Shown here piece by piece: positions 1 through 5,900 of a stretch of DNA of 9,047 nt. Origin of the DNA: Dethiosulfovibrio sp. (lineage in GTDB: Bacteria; Synergistota; Synergistia; Synergistales; Dethiosulfovibrionaceae); assembly GCA_028709985.1 (NCBI GenBank), contig JAQUTB010000045.1:1-9047 (forward strand), read 5' to 3'. Under the pieces are notes generated by a model, which made no database searches, had not been told where the DNA came from, and was given only the letters and a program-made list of their open reading frames with translations. Both the position numbers and the translations under genes were made by a program. Within the stretch, counting starts at the first letter, position 1. Every line of letters starts with the position of its first letter.

Positions 1-882
1 ATGGGACACGGTGGGGAAGGTGGAAAGTTCTTCGCCTATGTTCTCTACGACAACAAGGAGGTTAGGATCTTTCACTCCAGGTTTATAGACGGCCAAACCG
101 AGGTCTCTCACGGGATAAAGTCCCCGTGGCGAGACTTTGTAGCCTTTGTCGACGGAGGGTTGGGAGAGCCTATAAACCCCGAGATCGCTGTCATGACGTC
201 GGATCTTTCCGTGGTACTTCAGGAAGTGGGCGTATTTGACCTCAAGGAGGACAACCTCACCAAGCTTCGCTATCTGGAGAAGGTCTTCTCCAACAGGACA
301 GCTCAGATTTACGACGGAAATTGCATAGCCTTCCTCAAAATAGAGGGTATCACCTCCCTGGAGGCGGACGAGCTGAGGGAGAGATTCCCGGCTCCTAAAC
401 CACAGCCGGAGGAAAGCGCCGACGAATACACCGATCCGTCTTTGCCGGAGGGTATAGCGAGGAAGAAAATCCTTCCCAAGCTGGTGTTCTCCTGCTCCGC
501 CGTGTTGGATCCGGTAAGGGGAGTTCCTGCTTCGGACGTCCATATCGGCGACCTAATCACGGTCGCTATCCCAGAGGACAGTCCCCTCTATGGGACAATG
601 AAATCCCAGTCCGATCAGGAGGGCCGTCCTTTCGACGGGAAAGTCGACCTTATACTGACCGCACTGAGCGAAAGCGACAGCGACAGGCTTATCCTGGAGT
701 TTGAGCTGTCCGACGACGTCGTCGCGGTCGTGATGGCCCAAAAGTCCCTCAGGATCAAGGCCCTGACCGTTGGACAGAGTGAGGTAAAAGGTTTTCTATC
801 CCTCTCGCCTCTTCAGCTTGCCTTAGTTGGCTTATCTTTCCTCGCTCTCATTGCCATGCTACTTTTTGTTCTCAGAGGGTGA
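1..882 (+). CDS. Unrecognised two-part protein with C-terminal membrane anchor
   Basis: The reading frame starts with ATG at base 1 and ends at TGA 880-882 (293 residues). Because the window begins exactly there, I cannot see a ribosome site or exclude a longer N-terminus. I do not recognise the family. Residues 1-128 look like a compact mixed alpha/beta domain. Residues 130-150 form a linker rich in Pro, Glu and Asp. Residues 158-255 look like a second, beta-rich domain, containing PVRG (171-174) and IGD (182-184) turns. Residues 270-291 are one strongly hydrophobic helix followed by only Arg-Gly. There is no N-terminal signal peptide, so the inferred topology is a cytoplasmic protein held in the inner membrane by its tail. 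It could act as a scaffold or sensor, but nothing in the sequence shows a catalytic motif. The gene converges on the MATE gene and ends two bases before the shared hairpin. It is certain to be a coding region; its function is unknown. Confidence 0.85.
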   Translation: MGHGGEGGKFFAYVLYDNKEVRIFHSRFIDGQTEVSHGIKSPWRDFVAFVDGGLGEPINPEIAVMTSDLSVVLQEVGVFDLKEDNLTKLRYLEKVFSNRTAQIYDGNCIAFLKIEGITSLEADELRERFPAPKPQPEESADEYTDPSLPEGIARKKILPKLVFSCSAVLDPVRGVPASDVHIGDLITVAIPEDSPLYGTMKSQSDQEGRPFDGKVDLILTALSESDSDRLILEFELSDDVVAVVMAQKSLRIKALTVGQSEVKGFLSLSPLQLALVGLSFLALIAMLLFVLRG

Positions 883-884
883 TG

Positions 885-920
885 TCAAGGCCTGTTATAG
901 TGACAGGCCTTGATCAATTT
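885..920 (+). terminator. Hairpin terminator between convergent genes
   Basis: A perfect 11-base inverted repeat (TCAAGGCCTGT at 885-895, ACAGGCCTTGA at 903-913) encloses a 7-base loop. It begins two bases after the stop of the upstream plus-strand gene. On the plus strand it is followed by TCAATTTT, a short imperfect T-tract, so it fits a rho-independent terminator for that gene. On the minus strand no T-run follows, so any termination of the phosphatase-MATE operon here is less certain. The stop codon and last codons of the MATE gene lie inside the stem. Confidence 0.7.
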
Positions 921-2240
921 TAGCCTAACTGACCTGAACATCCCGAGCGAAAACAGGCCGGAGATCACCTCCGTAAGTGGAAGGGCAAAAAACACCCCTA
1001 ATACCCCTAGAAAACGCGACAATAACCAAGCCAGAGGGACGACCACGAGGGCCCTCCTGGTCAAATCCAGGAAAAACGCCGTCTTGCCCCTCCCTATGGC
1101 CTGATAGGTCCCGGACAGGACGACCTGAAAACCAGCCAATGGCATGGACATGGCAATATAAGGGGACGCCGTCACAGCCATCTTCAGGGTCTCTCCGGAG
1201 GAAAAACATGCCAGTATCTGGCTCGGGATCACCGCGAGTGGTAAGGCCCCTGCGAGACAGGCCACAGTGCCCCATATTATCGAGAGATCTATCACCCTCA
1301 GGACCCGACAATCCTCCGCTGCTCCCACGTTGTGGCTCACTATGGGCATCATGCCCTGGATCAGGCCGAAAAGGGGCATATAGGCGAAGGTCGTTATCCT
1401 GCCCAGAACCCCCATCGCCGCCACCGCAGGATCCCCTCCCAGTGTAGCCAATAGCCTGTTCATAAACGCTGCTGTGACGCTCCCAGCCCCCTGCCTCACG
1501 AAGGCGGATGAGCCTATCGAGACTATCTCCTTCATCATGTCGAAGTTTGCCCTTAAATAGGGTCTGGTGAGGCTCAGTGAGCTGTTTTGGGCCAGGTAAA
1601 ACCCCATCCAAATGGCCGATCCAGCCTGGGATATCACCGTGGCCCAGGCTGCGCCCGACACCCCCATCCCCATGGTCTTTATGAACACAGGGTCCAGAAC
1701 CGCGTTTACTAAGGAAGATATGGCCAGGGTCTTCATCGCTACCGAGGCCCGTCCCTCCGCTCTAGCTATGGCGTTTGTGGCTATAGAGAAGCTCAAAAAA
1801 GGCGAGCCCAGAAGTACCACCGAGGAATAGGAAATAGCCATCGGCATACTCTGAGGGCTCGCTCCCAGGAAATGGACTATGGGATGTAAAAAGTACAAAG
1901 CCAGTGCAGGGAGGCCCAAAGACGTGGCTCCGGTCAGTATCAGTGTGTTCTTCAACGCCAAGTCGGAGTTATCGGTGTCGCGGGAGCCCAGATATCTGCC
2001 GATCAAAGTCGCCCCACCTATTCCGAAGCCCTGGGCGAAGGCGACCATCACAAGCTGGATGGGAAATGCGACGGCCAAAGCAGCGACAGCCTTATCGCCT
2101 ATCCACAGAGCCACGAAAAAAGTGTCCGTGAGGCTATAGGCCATCTGTAGGACAAGGCCTATAATTGAGGGCAGGGACAGCCTAAACAGCAGCTCTCCCA
2201 CCGGCCGATCCGTCAGGTAATCGCTCTTAAGCGGTGGCAC
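885..2240 (-). CDS. MATE-family multidrug/cation antiporter (MepA/DinF-like)
   Basis: This 451-residue inner-membrane protein has the usual MATE length, with about twelve hydrophobic helices in two six-helix lobes. Members export drugs or metabolites in exchange for Na+ or H+; the substrate here cannot be read from sequence. N-lobe hallmarks are YSLTDTFFVA with Asp39, NAIARAEG (156-163), NAVLDP (179-184) and GMGVSGAAWAT (191-201). The C-lobe has NRLLATLGG (261-269), PLFGLIQGMMPI (289-300) and YQAIGRGK (379-386). These match the MepA/DinF-like branch better than NorM. The start is GTG at 2240: an in-frame TGA lies at 2268-2270, there is no other good start between, and the conserved LTDRPVGELLFRLSLP beginning must be included. 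It overlaps the end of the upstream phosphatase gene by 14 bases, implying one transcript and coupled translation. The stop (TGA, 887-885) lies inside a terminator-like stem. The family call is firm; the substrate is unknown. Confidence 0.95.
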   Translation of the reverse strand: MPPLKSDYLTDRPVGELLFRLSLPSIIGLVLQMAYSLTDTFFVALWIGDKAVAALAVAFPIQLVMVAFAQGFGIGGATLIGRYLGSRDTDNSDLALKNTLILTGATSLGLPALALYFLHPIVHFLGASPQSMPMAISYSSVVLLGSPFLSFSIATNAIARAEGRASVAMKTLAISSLVNAVLDPVFIKTMGMGVSGAAWATVISQAGSAIWMGFYLAQNSSLSLTRPYLRANFDMMKEIVSIGSSAFVRQGAGSVTAAFMNRLLATLGGDPAVAAMGVLGRITTFAYMPLFGLIQGMMPIVSHNVGAAEDCRVLRVIDLSIIWGTVACLAGALPLAVIPSQILACFSSGETLKMAVTASPYIAMSMPLAGFQVVLSGTYQAIGRGKTAFFLDLTRRALVVVPLAWLLSRFLGVLGVFFALPLTEVISGLFSLGMFRSVRLKLIKACHYNRP

Positions 2241-2811
2241 CGGAAGGGTCGACCCCCTTTTCCTCCCTCAGGCCTATATCGTTGAGGTGGCTCACGTAGT
2301 TCCAGAAGGACTTAACCATAGCGCTGGTGCCGACATGGAGGGTCGAAAAATGCCCTCTCATCCAACAAAGCTGCCTTCCAAGGGCCAAGGAGGGGTGATC
2401 CTGTTCCTCCGCCAGTCGCCAAAGCGCCGCTATAAGGCCGGTCCTGTCGGCGCCAGCGTAGCAGTGTATCAATATAGGTTTAGGGGCCCGTCTCATGAAC
2501 TCAAGTATGCGGTCTAGCTCCTGAACCGGGATGGTCCTGATGGCGGAGAGGTCGAAGTCCATATGGACTATCCCTCTAGACAGGGAGAACTCCTTCTCCC
2601 TCCTGTACCATCTGCGGCTCTGCTGAGCACCCCTTAGGTTCACTATGCTCCTTATCCTGTGGGCCTCCACGTACTTAGCCAGCCTGTTCAGGCTGAGCTG
2701 TGCCGACCGATAGAGGACGCCCTTGGACACGGTGTGGAAGTTCACCGCCCTAAAATACAGAAAGGTCACGAAAGCGGTAAAGAGATCGTTCAGTCGAAGG
2801 TCGTTTTTCAC
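2227..2811 (-). CDS. Tyrosine/dual-specificity protein phosphatase
   Basis: The protein is a small cysteine-dependent phosphatase. The signature HCYAGADRTG (residues 116-125 of a 194-residue product) is the CX5R P-loop, with nucleophile Cys117 and phosphate-binding Arg123. Upstream are the family's GVLYRSAQ segment (31-38) and SIVNLRG (55-61); Asp85 or Asp87 is a candidate general acid. The substrate could be phosphotyrosine in proteins or another phosphoester. A longer frame opens at ATG 2853, but I chose GTG 2811 because a perfect AGGAGG sits nine bases before it, and a good -10 element overlaps the ATG. Residues 8-20 are hydrophobic but short, so membrane attachment is doubtful. The gene is first in a two-gene operon with the overlapping MATE exporter and is transcribed away from the macroglobulin gene. 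Confidence is high for the phosphatase fold and moderate for the start. Confidence 0.88.
   Translation of the reverse strand: MKNDLRLNDLFTAFVTFLYFRAVNFHTVSKGVLYRSAQLSLNRLAKYVEAHRIRSIVNLRGAQQSRRWYRREKEFSLSRGIVHMDFDLSAIRTIPVQELDRILEFMRRAPKPILIHCYAGADRTGLIAALWRLAEEQDHPSLALGRQLCWMRGHFSTLHVGTSAMVKSFWNYVSHLNDIGLREEKGVDPSGATA
2241..2266 (-). promoter_or_regulatory. Long-spaced ribosome site with small hairpin before MATE GTG
   Basis: Read on the minus strand, the best Shine-Dalgarno match is GGAGG (plus-strand CCTCC, 2262-2266), 21 bases ahead of the GTG start. That is too far for normal use. Between them lies GGGGGTCGACCCTT (2257-2244), which can fold as a small stem with a TCGA loop (three G-C and two G-U pairs). 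If it folds, the remaining spacer is 7 bases. Alternatively, ribosomes finishing the phosphatase gene (TAA at 2229-2227) simply restart at the GTG. The site is seen in sequence; its function is inferred. Confidence 0.35.
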
Positions 2812-2820
2812 GGGAGCTCG

Positions 2821-2826
2821 CCTCCT
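2821..2826 (-). promoter_or_regulatory. Shine-Dalgarno site of the phosphatase gene
   Basis: The minus strand reads AGGAGG here, a perfect match to the anti-Shine-Dalgarno core, nine bases before GTG 2811. It lies inside the longer possible frame from ATG 2853 and is the main reason to prefer the GTG start. Confidence 0.65.
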
Positions 2827-2851
2827 GTTCCGAAATATAGAAACAACTACC

Positions 2852-2881
2852 ATGATACACCAGTATGTTTACACTGTACAA
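2852..2881 (-). promoter_or_regulatory. Candidate promoter for phosphatase-MATE operon
   Basis: On the minus strand TTGTAC (2881-2876) and TATCAT (2857-2852) are separated by 18 bases. The -10 matches the sigma-70 consensus at five of six bases; the -35 matches at three, including the TTG. Predicted transcription would begin near 2845, downstream of ATG 2853 but with a leader of about 30 bases to GTG 2811, which agrees with the shorter gene start. Confidence 0.4.
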
Positions 2882-2897
2882 GCGTCTTTGACTAAAT
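2868..2897 (+). promoter_or_regulatory. Candidate promoter for macroglobulin-pbpC operon
   Basis: TTTACA (2868-2873) is a good -35 element (five of six). An 18-base spacer leads to CTAAAT (2892-2897), a weak -10 that is preceded by TG one base away (extended -10 style). A start near 2904 would leave almost no leader before the ribosome site at 2905, so the true start may lie elsewhere. It overlaps the opposite-strand candidate promoter. Confidence 0.3.
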
Positions 2898-2904
2898 CTA
2901 AACT

Positions 2905-2910
2905 GGAGGT
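2905..2910 (+). promoter_or_regulatory. Shine-Dalgarno site of the macroglobulin gene
   Basis: GGAGGT lies seven bases before ATG 2918, an ideal spacing. It fixes the start of the macroglobulin gene at 2918, directly ahead of a signal peptide, rather than at the in-frame ATG 2723 that would run across the phosphatase gene. Confidence 0.85.
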
Positions 2911-2917
2911 GTGTAAC

Positions 2918-2983
2918 ATGAAAGTAAAGTTTTTAGCGAGATGGATTCTGCTGTCTCTCGCCCTGTGTGGAACGGCATGGGCA
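2918..2983 (+). other. Signal peptide of the macroglobulin
   Basis: Residues 1-22 have a basic start (Lys2, Lys4, Arg8), a hydrophobic core (WILLSLALCG) and an AWA cleavage site before Asp-Asp. This is a type I export signal. Cys17 sits near a lipobox-like position, but the -1 residue is Leu instead of Gly, Ala or Ser, so lipidation is unlikely. Confidence 0.85.
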
Positions 2984-5900
2984 GACGACTTTTCCGTCAA
3001 GTCTTTCTCCCCTCAGGGAGAGGTAACCGGAAAGCCCGAGATAAAGGTGATTTTCTCGTCTCCTGTGGTGGAGTCGGGACTCCTAGGAAAGGTGCTGCCG
3101 GACGATCAGGTCCCTTTGATTGTGGAGCCCAGCGTAAAGGGAAGCTGCGTATGGGACTCGGTGGACACGCTGGTCCTGGTCCCGGGCAAGCCCCTGACCC
3201 CCGCGACGGAATATCGAGCCTCAATGAAGGCTGTGAGGGACCTATCAGGAAGGCTTTTAGCCGGTCCTCAGTCCTTCAGCTTCAACACCGCTCCCCTTAA
3301 GCTCAAGTCGATCAGACAGGTTGAGTTTACCCCTTACAGGGAGCTTACCCTTCGGTTTGAGTTCTCCCTGCCGATCCCTCCTCAGAGGCTTCTGGGGTTC
3401 GTCTCGGCCACCAGCGACGGAACAGTGGTGAGGCTGATTCCTCAGGGAGAGTCTCCCTCCAAGAGCGTATCGGTCAAAACCGAGTACGTCCCAGGGGAGA
3501 AGGTCTCGGTCAAGGTTGGAAAGGGCCTGGCGTCGGACCTCGGTCCCCTCGGCCTGGCCGAGGATAAAGAGATATCCATAGCCCTCTCCTCCGGCCTCTC
3601 CATCACCGGCGGTTACGCGGAGAGCCAACCCGAGGGAAAGGGCAGGATCAACATATACACCTCCAGACCGGTCGACCCAGGAGAGGTCAAGGGCTTCGTC
3701 TCCGTATCACCGGAACGGAAATTCAGGGTAGAGCCCATCTACGGTGGCTTCGCCCTGGTGGGGGATTTTGCCCCCAGGGACAGATACACCGTCACGGTCA
3801 AAAAAGGCCTCGGTGGCGAGGATGGCTTAAAGGTCGACGACTCCAGATCCTTCGTCATACCGGACATGGAAAAATCCGTGACCTTCGCCGTCTCCGGGAC
3901 TTTCCTGACCCCGATGGACAGCCCCAGAATACCTCTTGAGACGGTTAATCTGGACAGAGTGCAGGTGTCCGCCTGGAAGCTCTATCCCAACAACGTTGCC
4001 CTTGTCACAGGGGCGCTCAACTCCGGGACCGAGCCCCCAAAGGCCCTCTCCCGTAACATCGGGACAAAACAGTTCGACGTGGACAACCGCCTGAACCGTG
4101 CCGTCAGAGGAGCTTTGGACCTAGATGGGTTCCTCGGCGACAAAAAAGGGGTGTTCCTTCTCGAGGCCTCCGACGGCGAGGGCGGCTGGAACGTGGCTAG
4201 ACAGATGGTCACATTGACCGACCTTGGCATCTCCGCCAGGGTCTGGGAGAGCGGGCTTTTGGTGTGGGTAAACGGTCTCTCCGACGCTGAACCGATATCG
4301 GACGCCTCAGTCACGGTCTACTCCTCCAGCAACCAGATACTGTCCAAGGGGACGACCGACAAAGACGGGCTTTGGACAATGTCCGATAAGGACCGATGGG
4401 ACCCCCAGCTAAGGCCTGCAGTGATAACCGTTGAGAAGGGAGACGACCTGTCCTTCCTGGCTTTAGAGGGAGATAAATTCTCCGACTCCGGCGTGGACGT
4501 GTTCGGCTCGCCCTGGGTCTCTTCCTACGAGGCGGAGAGCCTCATACCCAGAGGGATATATCGTCCCGGAGAGACAGTGGAGATAACCTCCATCGTCCGA
4601 GGGGCTCACATGGCCCTGCCTGGGGAGTTCCCCGTCCTCTGGAAGGTCATCAACCCCATGGACGGCGAGTCCGCAAGGGGATCTCAGGTCCTGTCCCGAT
4701 GGGGATCGGCCTCGGTCTCCTTCGACGTCCCAGGCGAGGCCCCTACGGGAAAATATAGGTTCGAGCTGTCGGTCCCAGGAGGGGACGCCCCACTTTGTTC
4801 GACCTCTTTCCTGGTGGAGGATTTTACTCCGCCCAGGATCGAGCTGGAGCTGGTTCCGTCCAGCGAATCGTCCAGAGCGGGAGAGGATATGGAGCTGTCC
4901 TTCAAGGCATCCTACCTCTTCGGCGCCCCTTCTCCGGCCCTCCCATGGGAGATGCAGGTGACCACGACGCCCAGGCAGTTCCGCTCCAAGCTGTTTCCCA
5001 ACTACACCTTCGGCGACGTAGAGACGCAGTTTAACGGCGGCGAGGAGTATATAGGCTCCGGCTCCCTGGACGACCAGGGAAAGGGCGAGCTGTCCTGGAC
5101 CGTGCCGGACCACTGGAAGGCTCCGTCCATGATCGATCTCCACATGATCCTCCAGGCTATGGAGCCTGGTGGTCGATGGGTCTCCAGATCGGTGACGATT
5201 CCCTGTGCCCTGTCGCCCTACAACATAGGGATCAGGGCTCCCGAGGGCGACCTTCTCCCGGGCAAGGCCGCGTCTTTCGGGATAGCAGCTGTGACCGATG
5301 AAGACAAAGCAGCGTCGCCGTCCCTTAGATGGGAGCTCTTCTCCGTGATCGAGCAGTACGTCATGGTCAGAGAGGAAGGCCGCACCAGGATGAGGTGGCA
5401 GGAGGAAAAGGTCGCCGTGTCCGACGGAAAACTGTCCTTGAAGGACGGTAAGGCATCTCTGTCTTTAACTCCAGACCAAGAGGGGCGTTACCTTCTGGTT
5501 TTGTCCGACGGCAAGGGCTCGTCCGGGTCGGTTCGCTTCGACTCGTGGCGTCCCTGGGACGGATCGAGCAAAAGCGTCTCCATACCGGACAGGATAGATC
5601 TGTCCCTCGGCAAGGGCTCGGTGTCCTACAGGGCCCCCTTCCCGGGACGGGGCCTGTTCACGTTGGAATCGGACGGCCTCATATCGGCCAAGGTTCTCAA
5701 CCTAGACCTCTCAGGGGAGATAAAGTTCGACACAACCGACGACATGTGGCCCAACGGATGGTGTTCCCTTCAGGTGATCCGGCCCGTGTCCGAGAAGGGC
5801 AAGTGGGGCCCTCACAGGGCTTTAGGGGCCCTGTCTATACCTATAAACAACGAGGGACTTAAGGCCTTGGTGACGATGGAAGTCCCCAAAACCGCCGAGC

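Noticed and set aside
925..1611. Long open frame on the minus strand inside the MATE gene
   Set aside because: It is in a different frame of the same strand as a clear MATE protein. Its translation is rich in Gly, Arg, Asp and Pro with no domain, typical of an out-of-frame shadow in GC-rich DNA.
2834..2839. Minus-strand TATATT as the -10 of the phosphatase operon
   Set aside because: It is a five-of-six match, but the start would fall on the AGGAGG ribosome site and no good -35 is present at the right distance.
2888..2916. TTGACT (2888-2893) as a -35 element for the macroglobulin
   Set aside because: A -10 at the right spacing would fall on the ribosome site and start codon (around 2911-2916), leaving no leader.
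2723..2917. In-frame N-terminal extension of the macroglobulin from ATG 2723
   Set aside because: It would run antisense across the phosphatase gene and the divergent promoter region. It would also bury the signal peptide 65 residues inside the protein. GGAGGT before ATG 2918 gives the better start.
4463..5143. 226-residue antisense frame inside the macroglobulin gene
   Set aside because: It is low-complexity and Gly/Arg-rich, has no recognisable domain or ribosome site, and lies opposite a conserved domain.
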